NCBI GenBank assembly: GCA_013176395.1
Contig: JABMLP010000012.1
Location: forward strand, 744,001 to 808,000
DNA: 64,000 nucleotides
Direction of reading: 5' to 3'
DNA from: Venturia oleaginea
Lineage: Eukaryota > Ascomycota > Dothideomycetes > Venturiales > Venturiaceae
Below the pieces are notes generated by a model. It searched no databases. It saw only the letters and a list, made by a program, of their open reading frames with translations, and was not told the origin of the DNA. A program made the position numbers and the translations under genes. Within the stretch, counting starts at the first letter, position 1; the number at the start of each line of letters is the position of its first letter. Positions 32,280 to 43,225 of the stretch are shown here, piece by piece.

Positions 32280-34415
32280 TCAGTTCTTGGTGTTGAGGTT
32301 TGAGGTTGGTTTGGGCGTAGATTTCGATGATTTTAGTGGTGCAATGGTGAGGGCTTTGACAAGAGCTTCAACATCAATCATACTGAGTTGAGAGAGGAAG
32401 TTTTGGTGCTGTTGAGGGCTCAGAATCTTCGTCATTCCATCAGCGATCATCATAGCAGTGGATATCCAGATAACAATAATGAGAGAGGCTTGAACCTGTT
32501 GGCGGAGCCACATTTGGTGGATGTCGACGTGACGTAACCGAGTGACTAGCTTTGGAGATTCATTGTTCATTAGTTTGACTGTCTGCTGGTTGTCGCAGTG
32601 GATGATTGTAGGCTCTTGAGGGTTAAATCTGATAGCTTCAAAGAAGCGATTCCACCATATCATTTCTCGTGAGGCTCCGGAGAGAGCGAGAGGTTCAGCT
32701 TCTGTGGTAGAGGTTGATACTGTCTTCTGCTTAGTGGCTCTCCAGTCGATGAGCCCACCGTAGAGGCTGAATGTGAAGCCTTCACTGCTTCGGCGGGTGG
32801 CGATGTCATCGGCGAAGGAAGCATCAGAGTGACATGAAAAGATGTTCTCAGTTTTGAGACAGTTAAATTGGATTGAAAGGTACCGAGAGTGATACAAGTA
32901 GATGATAACTTGGTCGGCGGCGTCAGAACACTGCTGGCTGAGGTTTTGCAGATGTTCTGAGAGAAGAGAGACTGATTTAGCAATGTCGGGCCTCGTTATA
33001 GTGGCGGCAAAGTTGATAGAGCCGATCTTCTGTTGATAGGCGAATATGGACTGTGGTGACTCCTTGTCACTTCGTGGTATAAGAGGGACATTTGGCATCG
33101 GTGATGAGACGGCTTTCCGGGTTGTGAGGTTGAAGCGAGTGGCAATTTTTTCGATATAGGCATCCTGTAGGAGACTGATGGTTTTGTCGTTACGATTGCG
33201 TAGAATACGAATGCCGAGGAAGTACTCAGGGAGGCCTATCTGTTTGATAGCATACCTAGATTTGAGTTTGGCTTCGAATTCAGTAACCAAGTAACAAGAT
33301 CTTGGATGACATGCAACAATAATGTCATCAACAAAGAAGAATACCAACATATCTAGCTTCACAAACAAGCATGGAATACCCAGAATAAGAGTGAGGCCGA
33401 AAGATTCGAGTGTCTCGCTGAAGTTGCGCTGCCAAAGAAGTGGAGATTGGCGTAGTCCGTACAATGCGCGAAGGAGTAATAGGACACCATTGCCTGGGAA
33501 GCCATCAGGATATCTGACATACACAGTTTCGTTGATATAAGCGTTGATGTAGGCGTTGACAATATCGTATTGCCACATATCGAGTCCGAACGCGGCAATG
33601 AGGGCCATCATGAAGCGAAAGATTCGTGCAGCGAGGGTTGTTGCTGCAGTTTCTGCCATGGTCGTTTAAAGGTCACCTCTTACACAGAGACGTGCTTTGA
33701 ATTTGGTGACATAGCCGTCAGAATCCGATTTGTACGAGAATACCCACATCATTGGCAATGGTAGGATGTCAGGATCCATGTCGGAGGCAGCCAAAGGCTT
33801 GAATGTACCTGCTTTTCGGAGGTGATTGAATTCCTTTTCTGAAGCAGCGATGAATTGTTCGGCGTAAGGATGACGAACCATTTGATGCTAGTACTTTGGA
33901 ACGGGAGGCATCTCGCTAACATGAAGCCTGGTAGTGGACGTAGCAAGAGAGAGGGCAAAGTTGAAGCCTACAAGATAGCCGGGCAACTCATTGACAGCAG
34001 TGATATGAGCCTGATGACGAGTCCTCTTCCCAGAAATGATGTTTCTGATGTCAGTTTCAGCACCAACTGCGGTGCATTCCTCAGAGAACTCTGCAGTATA
34101 GGAGGTTCTAGCAGTGGGAGCTGATGATAGTGCTGGGGAAGGAGATTGTACTTGACTGGGTTCAGCTTCATTTTCTCCGCTTTCCTTCTCATCATCGCCA
34201 TCCTCATCAGATTCCCTGTCACCGGATTGTTCTTCGTTACTTTCAGTGTCATAGGAGTCAGTGGTTGACTCTAAAGGTAGAGTGACAGATGGAGTTGGTG
34301 ATGGAGATGGAAGCTGAGATTGAGGTGCAGGAGCTTTTGGCGAAGATGATTGGGCAGGAGAGGAGGGCTGAATTGGTTCAGTTACTGGAATTTCACCAAA
34401 GTTTGGTGGTGTCAC
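32280..34415 (-). pseudogene. Ty1/copia pol remnant: linker, reverse transcriptase, RNase H
   Basis: One continuous minus-strand frame is interrupted by two stops, TAG at 33888-33890 and TAA at 33666-33668. Order: a Ser/Pro/Glu-rich linker ending GKRTRHQAHI; the start of RT (HPYAEQFIAASEKEFNHLRK, FKARLCVRGDL); WQYDIVNAYINA; YGLRQSPLLW; the catalytic FFVDDIIV; YFLGIRI; then copia RNase H with SDASFADD, STTEAEPLALS, IIHCDNQQTVKL and LRHVDIH. It stops at TAA 32280. Gag, protease and integrase are missing. Both stops fit Gln codons changed by CpA to TpA, so RIP is plausible. An upstream in-frame TAG near 34450 may be a third. Confidence 0.9.
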
Positions 34416-35120
34416 GTGTGACCTTGGACTTGACTTGGAAGCATGACTTGAATTCTATGGGATGTGCGAAGTTGTAAGGATGAGGAGTTATCTAAGAGGT
34501 AGAGACGAGTCTAAGTACTTGCGACCAGTCTCGCGCTAGACCTGATCGAGCAGAACCACCACATTTAACTACGTTTAATTGCATTATTATAACTTCGTTC
34601 TAAGAATTTCTAGTACATGTAAGGTCGTACTGAGCTCAGACGTTGCAAGTCTCTTGTATAATTGAGACTTTAGGGGCAACCAATTACGGATAGATTACAT
34701 CTTCATGGCAGGATCTTTGAGTATATTCAATCCTTTTAAATAACTGCACTTACATCTCATGTACTTAGTTCAACTTTTTCTAACCTCTGGAGGCTGAGAG
34801 AGCTATTCCAGTCAAGAGGTTAGAATAAGGGAAGTTGTTGTGGATACTGTTTCTGGCTTCTGGTACGAAACTCGATTCAAGGGACTTAAATCATTCTAAC
34901 CCGATTAAGAAATGTAATCATTCAGACAGTGCTCTTTCCTCTTGTTAGCTCCAACCTTATTCCATAACTCAATCGGACCCTTGAACGACTTCTCCAAATA
35001 TCATTTCTAGTCCTCAAGTCATCATAAAGTCGATGGGCAGAACAACACGGTCTAAGCCAGCGGGTACCGCGAAAACAGCCCCACAGTAGCCGCAGCAGAC
35101 CGCCTGTTGTTAGCTCGCCC
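34416..35120. other. Intergenic stretch, no gene seen
   Basis: No LTR matching 32085-32221 and no coding frame is visible. It marks the boundary between the repeat-rich left and gene-dense right halves. The promoter of the transporter gene is at its end. Confidence 0.45.
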
Positions 35121-37096
35121 ATGTCCTATGATGGCGACGACCGTCAGCACGAAGCCATCGAGCTTCAGCGCATCCCCTCCACTTCGACAAGCTCCGCGCA
35201 CTCTGCTGAAGCTGACAACGACGAGTATGAGCCTATGATTACTGATTACGCGCCTATCCATGCTGGAACGCAGTATGACGAAGCTACGAAAGAGTTGAAC
35301 AGGCGAACTGTGCGCAAGCTCGATTTTATACTATTGCCGTTTTTGGCTCTTCTGTTTCTGTTCAACTCGCTGGATAGATCGAATGTGAGGAACTTCTGTC
35401 CACGATGGGGCTACGGCTGATAATTTTCACCAGATCGGAAACGCTGAGACTGGCGATTTCACGAAAGATGTTGGACTCCAACCTGAAGACCTTAACACAG
35501 CAGTGGCTGTCTTCTTCGCCTTCTTTGTTGCCCTGCAACCTGTGGGAACTGCTCTGGGAAGAAGATATGGTATGGCGGTATGGGTACCAAGTTGTATGAC
35601 AGTATGGGGAATCTGCACAGCACTACACGTCTGGGTGAAAACGAAATGGCAGCTCATACTTTTGAGGATGGTAATTGGGACGTTGGAAGGTCGTGGTACA
35701 CGCTGGAAGAAATTGCACAGAAAGGTTAACATATTTCTAGCTGGCTTCTATCCAGTCACCGTATCCTACCTCTCGCTCTTCTACACTCGCTACGAATTCG
35801 CCAAGCGGCTAGGCCTATTTTATAGCCAATATGCGGTAGCCGGAGCTCTGGGAGGTCTCCTCGCATATGGCGTGTTTTCCAAATTCCCACACGATTCTTC
35901 TACAAATCCTGAGCATGGACATTGGAGGTCATGGCAAATTTTGTTTCTGGTAGAAGGAGGAACTACTAATTGTGCTAGCCATGGCTGGATTTCTATGGCT
36001 ACCCCACAATGCCAGATCAGCTTGGTTCTTACACGCGGATGAAAGATTATGGGCAGAGGAGAGAATTCGCTTTGACAGAGAAGGTCCAGCAACACCGTTC
36101 AACATGAAAAACGGTGAGACGGCCGTGCCACAGATGGAGGACAACAACCATCACTCTCCATCTGAGGAGAGTCATGGTCTTCTTGGTTCAGCGAGCAGAT
36201 CAGCTGCTAAGCCAGAGGCAACAAGGCTAGCCACTGATGATCGAGGACTCACAAAAGCTGATATACTTAGTGCTGTGTTTGACTGGAAGCTATGGTATCT
36301 TTTAGTCTGCAACATTCTATCGACCATGCCAGTAACTGCATTTTCGGTTTTCCTGCCACTCGTTCTTCGCCAGCTCACCAATTCACCTGCGCATGCGAAT
36401 CTTCTCACGGCACCACCTTTTCTCGTCGGAGCCGTGGTACTTTACAGTTTCACATACTGGAGCGACCAGAAGAAAGAACGGCTAGTGCCTATATTGTGGG
36501 GTCTTGGACTTCTTTTGTTCGGCTTGATGGCAGTAGTTATCCTTCCACAAGGCTGGGCGGTTATACGATACTGCGCATTATGCATCCTAATGGGAGGCAC
36601 TTTTGTCGCGAGTCCATTGACTGTAGCTTGGCTTACTGGAAATACGCCCGAAACTGGCAAGAGGAGCGTGGTCCTCGGTGTCAATGGCTGGGGTACATTT
36701 GCACGAAATTGTCAATGCTCTAATAAAGGCTAACAACTTTCAGGCAACCTAGCAGGTGTTTTCAGCTCTCTGCTCTTCCAACCAAGATTTGCACCATCCT
36801 ATCGCACACCCTTGTTTGTTACACTATCCCTCGTCCTAGTCTCCTTTGCTGGCTACGCGCTGTTCCGAACTCTCATCATTCGAATGAACCATTCTCGACA
36901 AAGAGTCGTAGCTAGTTGGAGCGATGAGGACGTGGAGGCAGAAAGAAGATATGGCACAGGACCTGTGCCTAGCAACCGCTATGGTGCTATCTGGTCCGCT
37001 TGCAGGAAATTTGGTGGTGAACGAGTTCCAGGATGGCTACGCAGAGACGAAGCCAGATTGGGTGATGAGAAGATGACTTTTGTTTATGAACTTTAA
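35121..37096 (+). CDS. DAL5-type MFS transporter (allantoate permease family) with apparent frameshift
   Basis: Exons: 35121-35384, 35434-35689, 35741-36692, 36744-37096. All introns are GT-AG and 49-51 nt. The acidic N-terminal tail precedes RRTVRKLDFILLPFLALLFL and SLDRSN-IGNA, the TM1/loop signature of the anion:cation symporter branch. VIGTLEAGFYPVTVSYLSLF and YSQYAVAGALGGLLAYGVF follow. About six segments form the C-terminal half (AFSVFLPLVLRQL, GLGLLLFGLMAVVILP, TFVASPLTVAWLTGN). Between LFLVEG and VLAMAGFLW the frame shifts by one base near 35955-35960 (a run GGAGGAAC), and no splice pair repairs it. It is either a sequencing error or a recently broken gene. The substrate is probably an organic anion or vitamin-like acid, plasma membrane (inference). 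Confidence 0.75.
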
Positions 37097-37514
37097 CATT
37101 TTTGTTCTTTGAACACGTAGAGATACCCAAATAGTTTACTCACAACACGTTGAACGTTATATGAGTTGATGATGACAGTTTAAGTACCGACCTACATAAT
37201 TGCGGGGTGCGATCATTTTAAGTCGTAATCCTCTCTAGGTTTACATAAAAAGTTGCGGTTGATTTTATCTGTTTAGCCAAACTCTAGAAAACGGTCTAGA
37301 AACACCGCACCTCGCTATGGAACGTAACATATACTCCCGTGACAAGCCAAGATCGCTCTTTCTGTACCGTGTTCCAGGCGACCGCGAAACTTCTCTTTCT
37401 ACTTAAAATTCTCAACCTTAATCCAAGCCAAGTTTACCATGCTGGAAGTGAGAGAAGATACTCTCCATCAAGCCAATCTGGCATAAACTACCTGGCCATC
37501 CACACCTAGATGAA

Positions 37515-38233
37515 ATGATGGACTCCCTGGATGCTGAAGAAAGGCCCGACTTTACGACCACGGAATACCAAGACACCCTCGAGCTCCACAGGCTGTCTGT
37601 CTTCCTGAACTTCTTCGATAATAAACTTGAGGTTGCGATGTTTGAGAGAGATGACCCGGAAACGGTAAGTGATTGGGATTGTTGATAATCTGTCTGTCAC
37701 CCTGCGCATTTTTGATTGAAATGCTGATGAAGCGGCAGGAGTATGACCTCTGTAACTACTTTTTCGCTACTCAGATGTCATTAACCTTACGACCAAAATC
37801 AAACAATTCTTTCATGGAGGACGTCGACGACAAGCCAACCATGGACCCGGACAAGGATCCACCAACCAAATCTAAAGCAACCAAAGGTTTCCTCGATTTA
37901 CCGCGTGAGATCCGTCAAACCATAATCGACTTCACTCACGAAAACAAAGAGGCGTGTATCAAGTTTTGGTACGAAGCCTATAAGTACATTGACTGGGCGA
38001 AAGTGCTACGGAAAGTGCATCCCCTGGTTGAGGAAGATGTAAATTATCTAGAAAAATGTTGGAATAAGAGGGTGGTTATTACGTCTCTTAGTATTATCCC
38101 CAAGAATGGTCTTAGGGTTGATCGGGATGTACCTCATTTTTTCGCAGCGGAGAAGGCAGAGCAAGAGAGGTTGAAGATTGTGAGGGATAGGATTCAGGAG
38201 CTGGGACGGGATTCGACGATGGGGAGTGGTTGA
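37515..38233 (+). CDS. Small F-box-like protein, function unknown
   Basis: Spliced model: join 37515-37664, 37739-38233, giving 214 aa. The intron has GTAAGT...CAG and is 74 nt. Near residue 100 the sequence GFLDLPREIRQTIIDFTHEN matches the opening of the degenerate F-box-like motif common in fungal proteins (LDLPxEIRxxI). The remainder is helical, charged and without a recognised domain, and much shorter than usual F-box proteins. If functional, it might act as a substrate adaptor for SCF ubiquitin ligase (inference). Start: first of two adjacent ATGs after an in-frame stop. Confidence 0.6.
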
Positions 38234-38236
38234 GGC

Positions 38237-38310
38237 CTTGTACTACGCTTTGGCTTTTTTTTTGGTATACGTACTACGTTTCGGCCTTCTTTTTTTTTTG
38301 GTACAATGAC
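38237..38310. repeat. Imperfect tandem duplication with T-runs
   Basis: TACTACGCTTTGGC plus a T-run and GGTA is followed by TACTACGTTTCGGCCTTC plus a T-run and GGTA. It is a 3'-flanking simple-sequence duplication behind the F-box-like gene. Confidence 0.7.
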
Positions 38311-38871
38311 TGCAATACGCGACAATCGTACATCACCACCTATACGAATCAAGGAATTGGTTACAAGAGATTCTTACTCATACCAGTCATGATAGTCGGG
38401 TGGGTCTAGCTTTCAGCTCCCCTTTGACATGGATTGGTGTGAGCAGCTAAAGCGGCTATTCGTAGGAAGAAATTACCGGACTCCAGATCAAGTAGGTTGA
38501 TAGCAGGGACAAAAAAAGATTGGCACGACTCAGAATCGGACTAAGAATAACAGAGATAGTGAATGATGTGTAGACCCGTACGTGCAGTACATTGCACGAT
38601 GTCGAGGACCAGTGGTGCAACATATCTTTAGGATCTGTTATGCTAGCCATTATGCTAGCGTGCCGTCGATGGGGGGACGGCCTGACGGTCGAGCTGATGG
38701 AGGGGCAGGATCTATGGAATGAGTGAGGCGGAAGAAGACTTGATTGAGTTCCTGGCCACTTGGTAGGTGTGTTTCCCTGCCTGGAGGCGTTGCCATGTCT
38801 TATCATCCCCGTAACCCTTAGACGTGGTTAATTCCCAAAAGAGTTTTCCTGCTCATACTGACGTTGCAAAG

Positions 38872-39569
38872 GGACGAGGCTATACAAGAGAGTTCGTTCA
38901 AGCAAGGCTGAGAGCCTTACGTATCGACGGTCGGTCAACATTTTACGCGGGTGAGAAAACATCTCCACTGTCCAGTGTCACATATGCAGGCGACTCGTCC
39001 ACCACTCTTGGGCGGACAATCTTGGTTAGATGGCCATGTTCTGGTCGAGATTCGTCTCGAATCATCATCCGGCAATATGATTGTCGAAAACATCAGGTAA
39101 CTACTATCTCCAAGCTCCCATTGAAGGATGTCTATGCGAAATCGGTTCCTAAGCAGCCTCTCTGGTTGAAGGTCCAGTTCATGCTAGTTGGTGTTGAGGC
39201 GGTCAGTCATGACTTCCGGGTCAGTCTCTCCTTATCAGAGTGTTTAACCGGTATCCCTGATAATGATGGCACACACCATTTGTCATACCTATAAAGGTAT
39301 CAATCACTTTTGCTCGAGTCCCTTTCACAACAGCAACAATTTCCACTCCAGCCCGAGTCAGTCGCCCACCACTTCTCAATACCGACAATTCAGTCACGGC
39401 TCAATTCGAGATCGATATTGATGAATCTCTGGCGGGTGTCATTCTCAAGTTGTCAGAAGTCATCAATACCGATCTGAGATTGCACATTTTGTTTCACAGC
39501 GAGCTAATTGAGAAGACAGATCTCTCTGACATCTCAGGCCCGACACTTCAAACACTACCGCAGCCATGA
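38872..39569 (+). CDS. Unrecognised protein, start not identified
   Basis: An open frame from about 38872 (behind a possible AAAG acceptor) to 39219 joins to 39297-39569 through a phase-0 intron (GTCAGT...AAAG, 77 nt). The second exon is open for 90 codons although it has no ATG, which supports coding. The protein reads VSITFARVPFTTATI and FEIDIDESLAGVILKLSEVI, and has no family I recognise. No in-frame ATG was found upstream, so the first exon is missing or the model is wrong. Its stop TGA overlaps the start of the next gene (ATGA at 39566-39569), unusual in a fungus and a warning that one model may be incomplete. Confidence 0.35.
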
Positions 39570-39925
39570 AGCTCACCTGCCTCATTCCCGCCATCCTCAC
39601 CTACCTCATCACTGCTCAGATCACTATCCACGGCAACCCCACTCTGCCACCCTACAACCCCTATCTCGGAACCTGCGTCGGCTACACCGACAAGGCTGCG
39701 AAGCACCTCAAGTATTGTGTTTCCTCCCTCAAGTGCACCGACGTCAAGCGCCTCACCAATATATGGTTCGCTGGCGATACTACTTGTCTCATGTTCCAGC
39801 ATCGCCGATGCCAAGCCGATAATTTGCGCGAGTGGTTCGTTGTCAAGGCTGCTTATTTGAGTAAGAAGCTGGGTGACTTTGGGGGAACGGGCGTCTGGAG
39901 CTTCGCTTGTTCGAGGCCTGCTTAG
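39566..39925 (+). CDS. Small secreted cysteine-rich protein
   Basis: Single exon, 119 aa. Residues 1 to about 18 (MKLTCLIPAILTYLITAQ) form a signal peptide. The mature protein has six cysteines (GTCVG, KYC, LKC, TTC, RRC, FAC), enough for three disulfides, and ends in SRPA. There is no transmembrane segment and no recognised domain. Size, cysteines and secretion are the profile of fungal effector or antimicrobial-type proteins, but that role is inference. Confidence 0.65.
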   Translation: MKLTCLIPAILTYLITAQITIHGNPTLPPYNPYLGTCVGYTDKAAKHLKYCVSSLKCTDVKRLTNIWFAGDTTCLMFQHRRCQADNLREWFVVKAAYLSKKLGDFGGTGVWSFACSRPA

Positions 39926-41115
39926 GTGGGCACGGTTCTGTGTGGTAGAGATCACTTTGTCGAATGATAGGTTTGTTCCATGCTCTTTTCGGCCTTTTTT
40001 GCTCGAGTACTGATGATTTGCAGGACTACGTGATGTCGATGCTCTAAAATCTCACCTCTTTCCTCGGGATTGGGGGAGTTATCTGCGAAGCAGGTCAGCC
40101 ACACATGGGATAATCGAGCAGCAAGTATGGCGGGTTTCTTTGAACCTGTAATAAAATCATACAAAGACATGCTTGCGCTATGAAAATAGGAGCAAAATGT
40201 GTTTGCTTGGTAGAACTTGAATTTGTTCTCATCTTGCCAGACGATCAAATTCCTTTGAGGCTGCCCAATGTGTGATTATTCTTTGAATGTTCATGACCAC
40301 GGTTGCTCTATTAATTCGCATTCGCTAAGAAATAGAACATCCTACTCTTCTAGAGCACTCTTGAAACCTGAACCATACCGTCAAATTGCTGATAAGCTTA
40401 TTTTCTGAATTTCCGGTAACACATTGATATCAATCTCAGTTTGAGAATCTTGCGGTGAAGCGGCCAAATTGTTAGTAAATACGTTTCAGCGAAGGATTCG
40501 CGTGACCTTTCGCAATATGGTCTTCGTGCTGTATAAAAAAAACCATGACAAGAACGAACAAGCAAAAACACCGTGGTAGTTGTAGTGATAATCCACCGGC
40601 AGTTGTGCGCCCCCTCCACATGCCGCACCCCAACTGCCGATTCCCTACCTCAGGCCCAAGTCCCCACGGGTATACCACGGAAGCACAACATCTCCACAAA
40701 GTATCGATCTGTAGATGGCCTTGAGCGTTGCCATAAGGGCTCTTCGCCGAAACTCAACTGCCGGTCGATATAGCAGTCATTGTCCAGGTGCCCAATTGAT
40801 ATCGTAAAAGTATTCAATCTTGCATCACCCGCCTCCACCGTGGACAAGATATTGTTGTAAGCGAGACTGGATGGCACGAACGCGCGGCATTTGATGTCGT
40901 GTATACTCCGTGCGTACGGTGTAACGGTAGGCTTGGTGTGTGTGGCCGGGTTGATGCAGTGGTTATGAGTATCCGTAGGTGGGTTGGTTATTTAAGGTCT
41001 TCTATCCGGCCGGTCTTGTGATGTTTTGATGTGATATCTAAGTACCCATCGATTGCCCTTTCAACCTTTTTCTTAAATACCTCGCTGGATTATATATTTT
41101 GCTTCTTCATTCAAC
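39926..41115. other. Intergenic stretch, no gene seen
   Basis: No coding frame with support. The last 150 bp, with TATATATTTT at 41090-41099, form the promoter of the P450 gene. Confidence 0.5.
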
Positions 41116-42934
41116 ATGTTGCTCTCTACTCTCATCTCCTTTGTTCGGGGCTTCTGGCCTTTGATTGTTCCGTCTGTTGTGGTTGCTTATTTTCTTCGCA
41201 ATAAATATGGGTATGGTATTCATCGGTATCCGGGTCCCTTCCTAGCGGGCATCACGGATCTATGGCGATTCTTCGATGCGTGGGGGAGGAGGTCTGAGAA
41301 GACTTTTATTAAGTTGCATGAGGAGTATGGTGATGTTGTGAGGATTGGGCCTAATGCTCTTTCCTTTGCTGATCCAAAGGCTTTGAAGACGATTTATGGG
41401 TTGAATAAGGGTTTTGTGAAGGTATACCGTTCCTTTATTTCTCGAGACTGAAAAGTGGTATGAAATTGACAGTAAGCAGTCAGAATTCTACCCCGTTCAA
41501 CAAGCGGTTGTGAAGGGGAAACGTCTGCCTTCCCTTTTCTCGACGACGGATGAAGGATATCACGCTCGGTATCGAAGATGTGTGAACAATACTTTTGCTA
41601 TGACGAGTTTGGTCTCTTATGAGCCTTTGGTCGATAGTACCACCTCTCTCTTCCTCTCACAGACGGAGAAACTCTTCATTTCGAGAGATGCCACCTGCAG
41701 TTTCAGTAAATGGCTGCAATTCTACGCCTTCGATGTAATCGGAGAACTGACATGGAGCAAACCAATCGGCTTCATCCAAAAAAACAAAGACATCGACGGC
41801 ATCATCAGTTTCATCTCCAACTTTCTAGATTACGCCGGCCCAGTAAGTCGAACCCTACCAACACTATCTCAAACCACGAACCAACCATATAACCAACCCC
41901 CCAAAGATCGGCCAACTCCCCTTCCTAGACCACCTCCTAAAAAAAAACTTCCTAAAAATGTACCTCCAACGCCACCTAAACCTCTTCCCCTCCGAATTCC
42001 CCGCCACAAAGTTCGCCCTCGACCGCTCCGCCGCCCGCGCCCCAGAAATGACCCTCATAAAACAAAAAGGTCTCTCCGCAATAACCACCGATCTCTCCAC
42101 CACCGAAGCCCAAACACCGCGTGGCATAGACTTCCTCTCCAAATTCACCCAAGCCCAATACGAACACCCAGACTTCATGACCGACAACCTCGTCCTGACG
42201 AGTTGTCTAAGCATGGTCTTAGCAGGCAGCGAAACAACGTCTATAAGTCTGAGTTCGATATTTTACCATCTTTTGCGGAATCCGGGGTGTTATCGGAAAT
42301 TGATGGGGGAGTTGAATAAGGCGGTTGAAGAGGGCGCGATACATCCCTCCACATCTGAGATTGTGACCTGGAAGGCTTCGCAGACGTTGCCGTATCTTGA
42401 TGCTGTCGTGCAGGAATCTTTTCGGCTTCACCCTGCTGCTGGGTTGATGCTTGAGCGTGTTACGCCTGCTGGGGGAATCAATGTTTTGGGTCATCATGTT
42501 CCTGGTGGCACGATTGTTGGGTGTAATGCTTGGGTTTTGCATCGTCGGCGTGAAATCTTTGGGGAGGATGTTGATGTGTTTAGACCTGAGAGGTGGCTTG
42601 AAGCAGGAAAGGAAGAGTTGAAGGAGATGAAGAGCACGATGTTTCAATTCGGGGCGGGGGCAAGGACATGTATTGGGAGGAATATTTCGTTGTTGGAGAT
42701 TTACAAGTTGGTTCCTACGTTTTTGAGGAAGTTTGAGGTGAATTTTCGCTCTTTTTTTATCCCTTCTCCGCCCCCCTCTTTCTTTTTTGTGGGGAGGAAT
42801 GACTTACTGATTTTGGGAAATTTCAGATTGAACTCGTGGATCCAAGAAAAGACTGGAAGACTGTTAATTCTTGGTTTGTGAGACAGGAAGGGTTCGATGT
42901 CAGGTTCAAGTTGAGGAACGAGGAGAAGGCGTAA
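41116..42934 (+). CDS. Cytochrome P450, pisatin-demethylase-like
   Basis: Spliced model: join 41116-41421, 41480-41842, 41907-42737, 42827-42934, giving 535 aa. All junctions are phase 0 and GT-AG. An N-terminal membrane anchor (FVRGFWPLIVPSVVVAYFL) is followed by a YPGP hinge and EEYGDVVRIGPN. The I-helix motif AGSETTS is near residue 329, the ExxR motif is ESFR, and FRPERW is present. The heme loop FGAGARTCIGRN begins at 471, with the iron-ligating Cys at 478. This is the layout of a class II microsomal P450 on the endoplasmic reticulum, using electrons from a P450 reductase. The HEEYGDVVRIGPNALSF region resembles pisatin-demethylase-type fungal P450s. The substrate is unknown, and no secondary-metabolite genes adjoin it. 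Confidence 0.92.
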
Positions 42935-43225
42935 ATGATGTCCAGACTGTAAGCGAAGTTGGAAGCGTTAACTACGAGATTCCCTGCTCTTATGATAATA
43001 CAAATCTTACGACCGGAAATACGTTCATGAACCACAGTGGAACAGCGTTCATGCAGCCTGATTGTCAAAGTAAACCTTCCATCTGGCCAAATCTGGGAAT
43101 TGCTGATTATACGAACCAAATTATCTCGCGGCACACTCATAATCCACAGATTGCAAATCGACGAGCGACACCCAGCAAAAGACACCATTATCCAGGCCCC
43201 GAAGCCGAAACGCCAAACATCTCCA

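Noticed and set aside
35926..35978. A 52-nt GT-AG intron that might explain the transporter frame break
   Set aside because: It would delete the conserved WQILFLVEG segment and still leaves the wrong frame.
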